Assembly: GCA_963829965.1 (NCBI GenBank)
Contig: CAWHLK010000061.1
Coordinates: forward strand, 10,617-74,616
From: DASXZH01 sp963829965
Lineage (GTDB): Bacteria; Armatimonadota; Fimbriimonadia; Fimbriimonadales; Fimbriimonadaceae
Reading direction: 5' to 3'
DNA: 64,000 nucleotides
Shown piece by piece: positions 10,370-19,711 of the stretch (the first letter of the stretch is position 1; each line of letters begins with the position of its first letter). A program made the position numbers and the translations under genes. The notes beneath the pieces are model-generated. The model saw nothing but the letters and a program-made list of their open reading frames with translations. It made no database searches and was not told the DNA's origin.

Positions 10370-11328
10370 CACTGGAGATCCCACAAATAAAGCGAAGGGC
10401 TCGTCGTCGTCACCATATTCGGTGCGATCGTCGGCGTCCAATTTGTGCCGGCTGCCAAAGCGCCGGGCGACATCTTCTTGGCACTTCCGTTCATGAAGAC
10501 AACGGTTGCCATGTCACCTGTGTTTCTAAACGCGACACCACCCGTATTCGCGCCCGCCGCCACGCTCGTGATTCCCTCTTCGGATGGAGAACTTATAAAT
10601 CCGTTGGGATCCACACCCCAGCTCTCCTTGCAGTCATGCATACGGTCAGAATCAGCGGCCGCGCAGTCTGGAACTTCCACCGTGGTCCATCGTGCAGGTG
10701 AGGCGTGCTCGATGGGCGACTCCGCAAAGTAAAGATAGCCGTTTTGAGCCAACCGGGATTCCGAATAGGAAAACTTGGAAGTTGCGAAAACTGTCGCGCC
10801 GGGCTGGGTGATCATGCTCAAGCTCACCGGCCGCTGGGCCGGATTCGAAGGGTCGGTATTCACGTCGTACGGCGTTAAATAAACGTAGTTCATGCCGTAT
10901 TGGGGAAAGAACAGATCGTTTACTGTATCGTTTCCAACTGCCAACACGTTGCCCAACTGAGGCGCCAGAGGATCGAGAGTGGCTTGCGGGTTCTTCATGT
11001 AAGGATTTAACAGCCAAGGCCAGGTTGCCATTGCGCAACCTCCCGACGGACATGAACTCCCGGAGCTGTCCGGCAACAAGAACGGATCGTTGTTGTCAGA
11101 ATCGTTCCAAGACCCTGAAAGAACAACCGTTTCGTCGTAATCGTGCATGTATAACAAAAGAGCGGAACTCAACGACTGGATGTTGCTAAGGCTCTCCGTG
11201 CCTTTCGCAGCGAGTTTGACTCTGCTGAACACCGGAAAAAGGATGGCAGCCAGAATCCCAATAATTCCGATTACAACCAAGACCTCAATTAAAGAGAAGG
11301 CGCGCGCCGTCCGCATATTAGTTATCAT
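10369..11328 (-). CDS. Type IV pilin-like (pseudopilin) secreted protein
   Basis: About 319 residues from ATG 11328, which is preceded by GAGG; an upstream start at 11400 is also open but unlikely. Class III signal: short basic leader then A-FSLIEVLVVIGIIGILAAILFPVF, with the conserved Glu5 and a hydrophobic helix, the prepilin-peptidase target. The large C-terminal region (NDSDNNDPF..., many Trp/Tyr/Gly) is typical of the oversized H-X9-DG-type secreted pilins common in Armatimonadota and Planctomycetes. It is followed by a coupled lipoprotein gene and divergent from another pilin unit at 11791. Exact role unknown. Confidence 0.88.
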   Translation of the reverse strand: MITNMRTARAFSLIEVLVVIGIIGILAAILFPVFSRVKLAAKGTESLSNIQSLSSALLLYMHDYDETVVLSGSWNDSDNNDPFLLPDSSGSSCPSGGCAMATWPWLLNPYMKNPQATLDPLAPQLGNVLAVGNDTVNDLFFPQYGMNYVYLTPYDVNTDPSNPAQRPVSLSMITQPGATVFATSKFSYSESRLAQNGYLYFAESPIEHASPARWTTVEVPDCAAADSDRMHDCKESWGVDPNGFISSPSEEGITSVAAGANTGGVAFRNTGDMATVVFMNGSAKKMSPGALAAGTNWTPTIAPNMVTTTSPSLYLWDLQ

Positions 11329-11790
11329 TCTGACCGCTGCCTCAAGACCATTGTTCCCCTCTGTGCATTTCCCGCACTTTGTAAGACGCGTGCAACCCAT
11401 GATTTGACTGATGTTAGCAGCCCCGAACTTCCGATAACTTGGCTCTTTCCAGGTAGGTTGGTAGGGCTTTCGGTCTAAAGCAGGTATCCGCCGAGATGTT
11501 CAGGACCTGCTTGCAGACCCATGCCATAAGCTCAACATTTCTTGCCATCATGTGTAAAAGGCGTATGTAAATAATAGAGTTTGAGTCGTCAAGCCTTTGA
11601 ATGATTGAAAGCCCAGCCAAATAGATCAAGAAAGGTAGCCATATCTATTAAAAGCTAGTCATTTATTTATAACACATAGGCTTTGTCAATATTTGTCTGT
11701 ATACTGGCTCCGGGACTCAAGACAAATGCGCCAAAAGATCTGCCATCGAGGGCAAGCCGCCAGCGCTCTGAGACCCCGCAACGGAGCAAA
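11329..11790. promoter_or_regulatory. Divergent intergenic region between two pseudopilin genes
   Basis: 462 bp without a convincing gene; the open frame at 11414-11629 has no family features. The 11530-11700 part is clearly AT-richer than its surroundings and carries candidate -10 elements such as TATACT at about 11699-11704. It ends in ACGGAG just before ATG 11791. It should hold both divergent promoters; precise start sites cannot be fixed by eye. Confidence 0.45.
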
Positions 11791-12696
11791 ATGCAAATCA
11801 CAACTCAAGACAACCGCCGTACATCTCGGTCCGCTTTCACCCTTATCGAACTCCTCGTCGTGATCGCAATTATCGCGATCCTGGCCGCAATTCTCTTCCC
11901 GGTCTTCGCCCAGGCGAAGAAGGCTGCCAAGTCCGTCGTCGCGCTTTCAAACGTGAAGGAAATCGGCCTCGCCGAGAAGATCTACATGGGTGACTACGAT
12001 GACGATTACCCCACAATCATCGACAACGCCGACAACAATGGCGATAAGGACGGCGGATGCGCTCCCCACTTAGGCTGGTACACAGCCGACGGCGGTTGGG
12101 CGGCTTCCCTGCAGCCTTATACGAAGGCGGGCGGAATCTTCCTTTCGCCAGGCGCCACCAATCCCTTCTGGAACGCGGGTGAGCAGACAGGTGTCAATGG
12201 CACCTTAACCGGAAACGGAGCCTCTGATGGCTGGTGCCCGGATGGCAACCCTCTCACCGCGGTCGACCACCAACAGTGGGTAGCCCTGTTGAATCTTGCC
12301 GCTCCAAACGGAGTGTCGTTTATGTATCGAAAGGCATTTGGCGGAGCAGCCTGGTTTAACGGTGGACCTATCAACGACTCGATCGCATCCGATCCTACGA
12401 AGAACATCGTGAACTACGAGTACGCCTCGTGGAGCACAGACCCCAACTACACTATTTGGGGGCAGTACCCAGTTTCGGAGTTGAACAACCTGGCGCTCAA
12501 TTGCGTCATGATGGACAGCCACGCGAAGAAGATCATCGGCACCCAGTTCAGGGCGCTTCGATACGGCTATGAAGGATTCGGCGTTCCAAACACGGATAAC
12601 GGCCCGTTCACCAAAAATGGAATGAGCCTCGACTGGTTTGTGAACCCCGATGGCAGCAACTCTTCAACTCCTGCCAACGACACGAGTGACTTCTAA
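11791..12696 (+). CDS. Type IV pilin-like (pseudopilin) secreted protein
   Basis: 301 residues from ATG 11791 with GGAG a few bases upstream; the frame is open further upstream from 11683, but the prepilin leader fits only the 11791 start. Leader MQITTQDNRRTSRSA, then FTLIELLVVIAIIAILAAIL with Glu5, then LFPVFAQAKKAAKS, a strongly Armatimonadota-like pattern. The C-terminal region has a DYDDDYPT motif followed by an aspartate/asparagine-rich segment that might bind calcium (inference). One base separates it from the next small gene, and the same-strand run continues into the sugar-utilisation genes. Confidence 0.9.
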   Translation: MQITTQDNRRTSRSAFTLIELLVVIAIIAILAAILFPVFAQAKKAAKSVVALSNVKEIGLAEKIYMGDYDDDYPTIIDNADNNGDKDGGCAPHLGWYTADGGWAASLQPYTKAGGIFLSPGATNPFWNAGEQTGVNGTLTGNGASDGWCPDGNPLTAVDHQQWVALLNLAAPNGVSFMYRKAFGGAAWFNGGPINDSIASDPTKNIVNYEYASWSTDPNYTIWGQYPVSELNNLALNCVMMDSHAKKIIGTQFRALRYGYEGFGVPNTDNGPFTKNGMSLDWFVNPDGSNSSTPANDTSDF

Positions 12697-12697
12697 A

Positions 12698-12889
12698 ATG
12701 AAAATCGACTTCGATCCCAAAGTGTTTTACGGCATTATTGCGGTTGTGGTCGTGGTGGTGGCGTTCCTGTTTTACAGGGGCGTCACCTCCTCGGCGGTCG
12801 CGCCGCTTCCAAACGCCAAGATGTTTGTCAAAACGTCTACGATTGTGCCCACCTCTGCGCCGACTCCTCCGGCGAGTCCGTCCAGGTAG
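12698..12889 (+). CDS. Small single-pass membrane protein
   Basis: 63 residues from ATG 12698, one base after the pilin stop. The frame opens earlier inside the pilin, but this start gives a clean protein: short N-terminus, one very hydrophobic helix (FYGIIAVVVVVVAFLFYRG, residues 10-28), then a Pro/Ser/Thr-rich tail. No family recognised. Position and architecture parallel the small lipoprotein behind the other pilin, suggesting a pilin partner or anchor (inference). Confidence 0.7.
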   Translation: MKIDFDPKVFYGIIAVVVVVVAFLFYRGVTSSAVAPLPNAKMFVKTSTIVPTSAPTPPASPSR

Positions 12890-12904
12890 TTACAGAATTC
12901 AACT

Positions 12905-14023
12905 ATGAACGAAATGCCGCCTACTCGTCGAGAGAGTCCCTACAGACGAATCCTTGCCGACATCGAGGCGCAGATTACAAACGAAGGTCTCCATCCCGGA
13001 GATGTGCTGCCGACGCGCGTTGAACTCGCCAAGCGGTATTCGACAGCCCGCGCCACCGTCGATAAAGCTCTTGCTGAGCTTGCCCGGAAGGGCCTGATTG
13101 AAAGCGGAAGCGGGCGGCGCACTGTCGTCGTGGGCGCCAAACCCAATGACGACTTAGCGACCACGATCGGAGTTCTCTGGCACTGGACAGAAGACCAGGA
13201 AAAGCGAGGCGGTGATTATCTCGACGTCCTGGTTCGAGGAATACGTGAAGCGTGCGCCGAGTACATGCTTCAAGTCCGCTTCCGCGGAGCACCCCTGTAC
13301 ACGTGGCCCGAACTTGTCAACGATAGGAGCACCCATGGCCTGCTGATCGTGAGGCCAGACTATGCCGACGCGAGCATTCTCGATGCCATCCAAGCAGCGG
13401 GCGTTCCCGTCGTTCTGGTTCCAGGCGTTTGGGATGGCAGCGGTATTCCCTCCGTTTCGGCAGACAACGCCGGCGGCACGGCCGCAGCCGTCGAGCACCT
13501 TTATCAACTTGGCCACAGGGAAATCGGTTTCGTTGGCCTAACGGCCACCGTTCCCGACCATTTCGAACGGCTCATGGCTTTTCTCCATGAAACGGGAATG
13601 CGCGATATCTCGGTCCGTCCGGAGTGGATCAGGTTGGGCCACGAAAGCCAGCCCAGCAACTTTCGAAACCACCTCTTCGATTGGCTGGAGAATGACCGTT
13701 ATCCGAGCGCCGTTATCTCCTCGGACTTTATGATGACCCTTTCCGTGTTGGGCAGGCTGAGCGAGCTTGGACTGTCAGTGCCGGGCGACGTCTCCGTCGT
13801 GACCTTCGACGATCCTGCCGCAGCCGGCCAGATGCATCCTTCGCTTACCGCCATCGCCCAGCCGATTTCCAGACTTGGCTACCAGGCGGTTCAACGACTT
13901 CGAGAATGTATCGCAGGCATCGAAGTGCCGGCGATCGACCGCTTGTCGACAGAGCTAATTCCAAGGGGGTCCACCGGGCCTCCCAATCCAAACCGGTCCA
14001 CTCAGGCTCAACGCCCAACCTAA
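12905..14023 (+). CDS. GntR/LacI-type sugar-responsive transcriptional regulator
   Basis: 372 residues. The N-terminal 75 residues form a GntR winged helix (SPYRRILADIEAQITNEG...LPTRVELAKRYSTARATVDKALAELARKGL). The rest is a periplasmic-binding-protein-like LacI/GalR effector domain (IGFVGL, DFMMTLSVLGRLSELGLSVPGDVSVVTFDD...PSLTAIAQP). This AraR-like combination is typical of local repressors of sugar genes. It sits 15 bp behind the small membrane protein and 10 bp ahead of the GH130-type gene, so it probably controls the cluster to 20.5 kb and itself. No operator palindrome was identified confidently. Confidence 0.9.
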   Translation: MNEMPPTRRESPYRRILADIEAQITNEGLHPGDVLPTRVELAKRYSTARATVDKALAELARKGLIESGSGRRTVVVGAKPNDDLATTIGVLWHWTEDQEKRGGDYLDVLVRGIREACAEYMLQVRFRGAPLYTWPELVNDRSTHGLLIVRPDYADASILDAIQAAGVPVVLVPGVWDGSGIPSVSADNAGGTAAAVEHLYQLGHREIGFVGLTATVPDHFERLMAFLHETGMRDISVRPEWIRLGHESQPSNFRNHLFDWLENDRYPSAVISSDFMMTLSVLGRLSELGLSVPGDVSVVTFDDPAAAGQMHPSLTAIAQPISRLGYQAVQRLRECIAGIEVPAIDRLSTELIPRGSTGPPNPNRSTQAQRPT

Positions 14024-14033
14024 AACTTCTCCC

Positions 14034-15182
14034 ATGAAACCACATATTCCCATCGAAAGGCTCTTTGAAGGGTCTCCCCTCATCGCGCCCACAGACCTAT
14101 GGTGGGAGTCGGGCGTCACGTTTAACGCGGCCGCCGTCTATCTTGAGCCCATCGAAGCAAACCTGAGAGCGTTGAAAGCCCTCCTTGGCGAACCGGATTT
14201 CGGCCGCTATCCGGAAGGGGTTGTTGCTTTACACTACCGGGCGCGTCCGAAAGAAGACAAGGGACGCCCATGGTCGAGATCCTTTGTGGGGGTATCCGTG
14301 CATAAGCCGGATCTCACGCCCATCAAGCGGTTTGAAACTCCTGTTTTGGAGCCCGGAGGCGTCGTCTTGGGCGCCGACACCCAAGGCGTAGAAGACCCTC
14401 GTATCACCTGGTTCGAGGGGCAGTGGTGGATGGTGTATTGTGGAGTCTCTCTCACCGACGATCCCGATCCGGAAAAGGCCTGGATCGGCACCGTTTGCAT
14501 CGCCAAGTCGGACGATCTCGTGGTCTGGGAAAAGTGCGGGCCTGTTCGGGGTGATGGACAGAGTTTCGCGATTGACTCGGGACTTGCCGCGACAAGCAAT
14601 AAGGACGGCGTCCTCCTTCCGAATCGAATTGATGGAAAGGTCGTGCTTCTCCATCGGCCCATGAGGGGGCCCATCGGGGATTGGGGGACAAGCATTGCCA
14701 TTGCCGACGACCCGGAAGGGCCGTACGAGGACCTTGGCTGCGTTCACGCCGCGGCGGCTTCCGCGGGATACGCCCATAGCTGGGCGGGGGCCGGTTCGGT
14801 TCCCATCGAGGTCTTCGAAGGCGTCTATCTTTCGATCGAACACACGGGAAACTATGTGAGCGATCGAGACCGCAAATATGTCCTGGACGCCTTTCTTTAC
14901 GATTTCAACAAGTGGGATCCGCTCCATCCGGAAACGTTGGTTGCCGCGCGGCTTGACGACTTCATGCGTCCGGAGACGGAGTTCGAAATCCGCGGGCCTT
15001 TTCCCGAGAGCGTCGCGAATGTTCTCTTTGTCTGCGGTTCCTACGTGCACAACGGATGGCTCTATATGGCGTACGGAGGCGGAGATTCCTTCATTCTTGC
15101 AGCCCGGCTTCGCCTCGACCACCTTGTTGACGCGTTAGTGTGCCTCGCGGGACCCCCCATCAAACCGCAGGCGTCCGCATAG
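14034..15182 (+). CDS. Glycoside hydrolase family 130-type enzyme (glycoside phosphorylase-like)
   Basis: 382 residues, no signal peptide, hence cytoplasmic. Five-bladed beta-propeller character with the family's hallmark GVEDPRIT at residues 118-125; this Asp is the catalytic acid in GH130 mannoside phosphorylases. Further blade motifs are WWMVYCGVSL, HRPMRGPIGDWGTSIAIADD and YMAYGGGDSFI. GH130 members phosphorolyse or hydrolyse beta-mannosides such as mannosyl-glucose, mannosyl-GlcNAc or beta-1,2-mannobiose; the exact substrate is not deducible here. Placed between the regulator and a secreted carbohydrate-active-looking protein plus an ABC importer, so it probably processes the imported disaccharide. 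Confidence 0.85.
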   Translation: MKPHIPIERLFEGSPLIAPTDLWWESGVTFNAAAVYLEPIEANLRALKALLGEPDFGRYPEGVVALHYRARPKEDKGRPWSRSFVGVSVHKPDLTPIKRFETPVLEPGGVVLGADTQGVEDPRITWFEGQWWMVYCGVSLTDDPDPEKAWIGTVCIAKSDDLVVWEKCGPVRGDGQSFAIDSGLAATSNKDGVLLPNRIDGKVVLLHRPMRGPIGDWGTSIAIADDPEGPYEDLGCVHAAAASAGYAHSWAGAGSVPIEVFEGVYLSIEHTGNYVSDRDRKYVLDAFLYDFNKWDPLHPETLVAARLDDFMRPETEFEIRGPFPESVANVLFVCGSYVHNGWLYMAYGGGDSFILAARLRLDHLVDALVCLAGPPIKPQASA

Positions 15183-15193
15183 TAAGGAGTTTT

Positions 15194-17515
15194 ATGAACC
15201 ATACTGCTCTCCACCCGGTTCGATTGCCTCGGGTGATCCTATCATCCCTCTCGCTTCTGGCCGCCACTCTCGCAAGCGCCCAATCCGGTTCCTTAAGCCG
15301 CGTCCGGTTCTTGCCGGACATGCCCAACCCATATGTAATGCGCAATTGGCAGGCAACGGCCGCGGCGATGCACTCGATGTTCTTCGACCTCGGTATGAAG
15401 GGCGATAACCTCCCACTTATTTGGGTTCTGCCCGACGGCAACGGAGGCCAACCCAAATACGGCAGTCCCTCCTACGTGGGCGATGAATCCCAGCGCGGGA
15501 AAACAGGCGAGGGAATTTGTCAACTTGGGGCTCTCTTGGGGTCCACGGAAGCGGGGTTTGATATGCGGAAGGGCCGGTTCAATTGGCTTTCCCTTTCCAC
15601 GCAATACTTCAGCCCAGCCGATGGGCTTGTCCTGAACGATGTTGGAGGAAGTTCGGGTAGCACCTTTTGGTACGAGGTCTTGCCCAGCCTGGACTTCATG
15701 CAGCTTTCACTCCGGTATCCCAACTGGACTGCAGGGCGCACCGTTTCCACTTCAATCGCCGATTCTTGGATACGCGGCATCAATCGTCTACAAGGCAATT
15801 TCGATCACACGGCACTGAATTTCCGAACAAGCGTGCCGTATGACAACAAACAATGGATAGAACCCGACTCGGCGGCCGGGGCTGCCTATTTGGAGCTTTG
15901 CCAGGGGCTGCGGACCCAGAACCCGAAGTATCTCGAGGCAAGCGCGAAGGCTCTTCAAGCCCTTGAAAACCGGACCACTAACCCTACCTATGAAGTGCTG
16001 ACGCCCTTCGGAGCATTGGCGGCCGCGTACCTCAACGCAGAAAAGGGTCAGAACTGGGACGTCGGACGATTTGCCAACTGGTGTCTGGAGCCAACGGCAC
16101 CTCAAAGGCCGGGCTGGGGAATGGTGGTTGGGAAATGGGGCGGTAACGACGTAGGCGGATTGCTTGGCTCGGTAACCGATGGCGGGGGCTACGCGTTCGC
16201 GATGAACACATTCGTTTCAGCAGGCACCCTTGCTCCCCTCGCTCGGTACGAGCCGAAGTTTTCCTCCGATATCGCCAAATGGGTTTTGAACCTCGCGAAC
16301 TCGGCGAGGTTCTTTTATCGAGATGCCCTGCCCGCAGAGAACCAATCCTCTCCTGGATGGAAAGGCGACTCCGGCGATGGTCTTGCCTACGAGGGGCTGC
16401 GCCGAACTTGGGAGGGCAACGCCCCCTATGCCACGGGAGATGCCGTAAGGGGAAAGTCCGCCGCTACGGATCTTGGGCTCTATGGAAGCGGCTACGTTGG
16501 CCTTTTGGCGGCCCTGGTCCATACGACCGACGTGCCGATGATTCTCAGAATCGACCTTCGTGCCACGGATTTCCTGCCCGTAAAGAGCTATCCGACCGAC
16601 CTCTACTGGAACCCCTATCCTGTAGCCAAGACCGTGACGGTGGACCTTGGCCCGGCACGCGTCCGCCTCTACGACGCAGTCGGCCACACTTTCCTTTTGC
16701 AGAGCGCTATTGAGGGGTCATATAGGCTGCGGCTCGCAAGCAAACAGTCCATTCAGTTGGTAAGAGTCCCTGCATCCGGTTCCGTTCAGATCAATGGGCG
16801 GGTCTCCCGAATCCGCGGCGTCGCCATCGACTACGATAACGGCAAAGCGCCCCGCGCCCTGCGGGCAGCAGTGTTGCCGCCGGACTACTCCATCATCGTT
16901 CAAGTCCGCCAGGCCGTTGTAGATAAATCGGGAGCGGTCGACTGGAGAAGCGTACACTCCGATTCCATAGCGCTCGTCGGTGGCAATGTCAGCACGATGC
17001 GGGCAACGCTTCGATTCGCTTGGGACAAACGGTTTCTGTACTTCCAGGTAAAGCAGACCGCGCCGGCAACGGAGCTCATCGAGGCGCCGTCGCTTGAGGA
17101 GATGAATCGCCATTGGTGGGATTTTGAAGACCTAACTTTCGACCTTGATCCGGGACGAGGGCTCACTTCCGTTGCCATGGTTCCCGCGATCACACTGGGG
17201 TGGAGTTCCACGGGGCGGCGCGACTTGGCCTATTCGCCTGACCTCAACAGCGGCGACATACAAATCCAAACAAGTGGAACCGCAAAGGAGGCCGACCGCG
17301 AAATCGATGGAAGGGTTTCCTGGGCATGCCTCAACGAGGCCTATGGCACGAACAGTCCCGCGGATCGATGGCCCGTCGTCGGCCGCAAACTGGGTTGCCA
17401 GCCCTTGATCGTTGACGGGACATTCAATCGGCAGGCATATGTGGGAGGCGCTCGATACACTCGGCCCTCCGGGCTCGATACCAATTCCAGAACCCTCGTT
17501 TTGGCAGGTGATTGA
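15194..17515 (+). CDS. Large secreted protein with probable alpha-barrel and CBM9/DOMON-like C-terminal domain
   Basis: 773 residues from ATG 15194, which has a good TAAGGAG site; an upstream start at 15140 would overlap the GH130-type gene. Signal peptide to about residue 30 (...LSLLAATLASAQS). Residues 30-450 are helical with aromatic motifs (WLSLSTQYFSPADG, GWGMVVGKWGGNDVGG), as in alpha/alpha-toroid glycosidases. Residues 580-740 (RATLRFAWDKRFLYFQVK...DFEDLTFDLDPG) resemble the CBM9-like/DOMON fold found on secreted carbohydrate enzymes. No catalytic family assigned. The stop overlaps the next ATG (TGATG), so it is coupled to the sugar-binding protein. Confidence 0.75.
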   Translation: MNHTALHPVRLPRVILSSLSLLAATLASAQSGSLSRVRFLPDMPNPYVMRNWQATAAAMHSMFFDLGMKGDNLPLIWVLPDGNGGQPKYGSPSYVGDESQRGKTGEGICQLGALLGSTEAGFDMRKGRFNWLSLSTQYFSPADGLVLNDVGGSSGSTFWYEVLPSLDFMQLSLRYPNWTAGRTVSTSIADSWIRGINRLQGNFDHTALNFRTSVPYDNKQWIEPDSAAGAAYLELCQGLRTQNPKYLEASAKALQALENRTTNPTYEVLTPFGALAAAYLNAEKGQNWDVGRFANWCLEPTAPQRPGWGMVVGKWGGNDVGGLLGSVTDGGGYAFAMNTFVSAGTLAPLARYEPKFSSDIAKWVLNLANSARFFYRDALPAENQSSPGWKGDSGDGLAYEGLRRTWEGNAPYATGDAVRGKSAATDLGLYGSGYVGLLAALVHTTDVPMILRIDLRATDFLPVKSYPTDLYWNPYPVAKTVTVDLGPARVRLYDAVGHTFLLQSAIEGSYRLRLASKQSIQLVRVPASGSVQINGRVSRIRGVAIDYDNGKAPRALRAAVLPPDYSIIVQVRQAVVDKSGAVDWRSVHSDSIALVGGNVSTMRATLRFAWDKRFLYFQVKQTAPATELIEAPSLEEMNRHWWDFEDLTFDLDPGRGLTSVAMVPAITLGWSSTGRRDLAYSPDLNSGDIQIQTSGTAKEADREIDGRVSWACLNEAYGTNSPADRWPVVGRKLGCQPLIVDGTFNRQAYVGGARYTRPSGLDTNSRTLVLAGD

Positions 17516-18816
17516 TGGATAAGGGAACTGAAGCCAGACGCGCCCGATGCAGTTTCAAATCAGCACTCTGTATCGCCCTGGCCTTGGGTTCACTTTTTGT
17601 CGTTTCAGGTTGCGAAAACGAGAAACCTGACGGGAAGCACCATCTTGTTTTCTTGTATCCGATCGAGGACAATCGCCCGGTGATCGAGAAGCTGGTCAAC
17701 CGATTCGAGGAACTGCACCCCAATATCAGCATAGAAATACGGGCGGTGCCGGGAAACCAGTATCAACAGAAGATCAAGACCCTCGTGGCGGCGGGCGAGC
17801 CTCCGGATGTCTTCGTATGTGGAGATGTTACCTTTCCCTACTTGCGGCCATTTGTTGCCGACCTCACCGAGTTCTACAAGCGAGATGCGAAAGAGATCGA
17901 TCCGGATGACTACTATTCGGCCGTGCGCAAATCCTACACCGTGGACGGCAAGATCTACTTTCTTCCCCAGGCCTTCAACGTCTCACTGCTGTATTACAAC
18001 AAAAAGCTCTTTCGCGCTTCGAACGAGCCCTTCCCTACCCCCCAATGGACTTGGAAGGACTATACGGATGCAGCCAAACGGTTGACTAAGCGAGGTGATG
18101 ACGGCGCCGTCATCACCTGGGGGAGCACCATCACTACAGGCTGGTGGGGCGAGTGGCTCACGTTAATCCACGGCGAGGGAGGAGATTTCTTCAACCCTTC
18201 GATCACCCGTTGCACGTTGGATTCGCCCGCAGCTATCCGGGGCCTTACCTTTTATCGCGACAAGATCTCCGAGGGCTTTGCCCCCGGGCCCGGCGAAGGC
18301 CCTTCGACCGGCTTTCGCAGCAACGAAATGGCCATGGAGTTCGGCGGCCACACCGGCGATTGGAAGTCCTACCGCCAGCTTCCGGACTTGGACTGGGATA
18401 TTGAGGCGCTTCCGAAGGGGCCTTCGGGCCGGAGAGGAGGTGAAATCTCCCTCACCGCAATGGGAGTGGCAAAGAAGAGCAAGGAGCTCGAGGCGTCCTG
18501 GCAGTTCATAAAGTTCATGAGCTGCAAGGAAGCGGTGGAGCAGTTCGTTCGCTTCGGCTACCCCGCCGTCCGCAAGTCGGTGGCGGCCATGCCGTTTTAC
18601 GCAGCCCAAGCGCCTCTCAATAAGGCCGCTCTCGTGCGTGCGATGGATTCCGCGGAACCTGATCCGAATTCGCCCGATTTTATGGAGATCGCCCTGGACT
18701 TGGTCCAGCCAGAAATCGACCTGATGCTGGCGGAAGGCGTTTCTCCAGAGGAAACGGCTCGCCGCGCAACGAGAGCGGCAAACCTGTTCCTCAAGGCTCA
18801 GGAGGGAAACCACTGA
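17515..18816 (+). CDS. ABC transporter sugar-binding lipoprotein
   Basis: 433 residues from ATG 17515, one base overlap with the upstream stop. Lipoprotein signal with lipobox LFVVSGC (Cys near residue 33), then an extracellular solute-binding protein family 1 fold: VIEKLVNRFEELHPNISIEI, QKIKTLVAAGEPPDVFVCG, AFNVSLLYYNKKLF and FRSNEMAMEFGGHTGDWKSY. Captures oligosaccharides for the two permeases that follow. Specificity unknown; the GH130 neighbour hints at a mannoside (inference). Confidence 0.92.
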   Translation: MDKGTEARRARCSFKSALCIALALGSLFVVSGCENEKPDGKHHLVFLYPIEDNRPVIEKLVNRFEELHPNISIEIRAVPGNQYQQKIKTLVAAGEPPDVFVCGDVTFPYLRPFVADLTEFYKRDAKEIDPDDYYSAVRKSYTVDGKIYFLPQAFNVSLLYYNKKLFRASNEPFPTPQWTWKDYTDAAKRLTKRGDDGAVITWGSTITTGWWGEWLTLIHGEGGDFFNPSITRCTLDSPAAIRGLTFYRDKISEGFAPGPGEGPSTGFRSNEMAMEFGGHTGDWKSYRQLPDLDWDIEALPKGPSGRRGGEISLTAMGVAKKSKELEASWQFIKFMSCKEAVEQFVRFGYPAVRKSVAAMPFYAAQAPLNKAALVRAMDSAEPDPNSPDFMEIALDLVQPEIDLMLAEGVSPEETARRATRAANLFLKAQEGNH

Positions 18817-18817
18817 C

Positions 18818-19711
18818 ATGATCCGCAGCCAGAAGCGCTGGTGTTGGCTCATGATCTCGCCGGTCATCACCGGTTTGCTCCTATTTACTTATGGGCCGAT
18901 GTTAGTTTCGCTGGTCCTAAGTTTCACAAACGATGACGCGGTCCGAACTCCATCGTACGTTGGCCTGGCGAACTACCAATACCTGTTGAACGGCGATCCA
19001 TCTTTTTGGGTGTCGGTTAAGGTGACCGCCTACTACGCGGTGGGCAGCGTCTCCCTCGGCCTCCTGGCATCCCTGAGCGTGGCCTTAATCCTGAACCAGG
19101 ACATCCCTATGCGCGGGATCTTCCGAACCCTTTATTATCTTCCAACGATTCTGCCCGCAACCGCGTCGGGCGTGCTTTGGGCCTGGATATTTCACCCCCA
19201 CGACGGTGTTTTGAATGGAATGCTGCGGTCTGCCGGAGTTGCCCATCCGCCCTCGTGGACCCAATCCCCCCAATGGGCGCTTCCGGCGATCGTGATCATG
19301 AGCATTTGGGGTTACGGGGGAGCGATGGTAGTCTTTCTCGCCGGCCTGCAGGATTCTCCCAAACATCTTCACGAGGCGGCCTCTTTGGATGGCGCCTCCG
19401 CTTGGAGGAGGTTTCGGGTCATCACGTGGCCCGCGCTTACGCCCATCGTGTTTTTCAACTTGACGATGGGCCTGATCGGATCCCTGAAAGCGTTCGATCA
19501 GGTCTTCGCGTTCGGCACGTCGGGCCCCGGTGTGGGCGGCCCTGCGAGAGCGACCCTGTTCTATGTTTTGAACCTGTATGAAAAGGCCTTCGGCCACTTC
19601 CATATGGGCCTTGCCGCGGCAATGGCGTGGCTGCTGTTCGCCGCGATCGCACTGCTCACCGGGCTCAACTTTTGGCTTTCGAAGAGTTGGGTCAAGCAGG
19701 GCTCAGCATGA
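18818..19711 (+). CDS. Sugar ABC transporter permease, MalF type
   Basis: 297 residues with about six transmembrane helices and the permease EAA loop (EAASLDGASAWRRFRVITWP), which contacts the ATPase. Starts one base after the binding-protein stop and overlaps the next permease by 4 bp (ATGA). No ATP-binding gene lies in the cluster, so a shared MsmX/UgpC-type ATPase elsewhere would energise it, a common arrangement for this family. Confidence 0.93.
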   Translation: MIRSQKRWCWLMISPVITGLLLFTYGPMLVSLVLSFTNDDAVRTPSYVGLANYQYLLNGDPSFWVSVKVTAYYAVGSVSLGLLASLSVALILNQDIPMRGIFRTLYYLPTILPATASGVLWAWIFHPHDGVLNGMLRSAGVAHPPSWTQSPQWALPAIVIMSIWGYGGAMVVFLAGLQDSPKHLHEAASLDGASAWRRFRVITWPALTPIVFFNLTMGLIGSLKAFDQVFAFGTSGPGVGGPARATLFYVLNLYEKAFGHFHMGLAAAMAWLLFAAIALLTGLNFWLSKSWVKQGSA

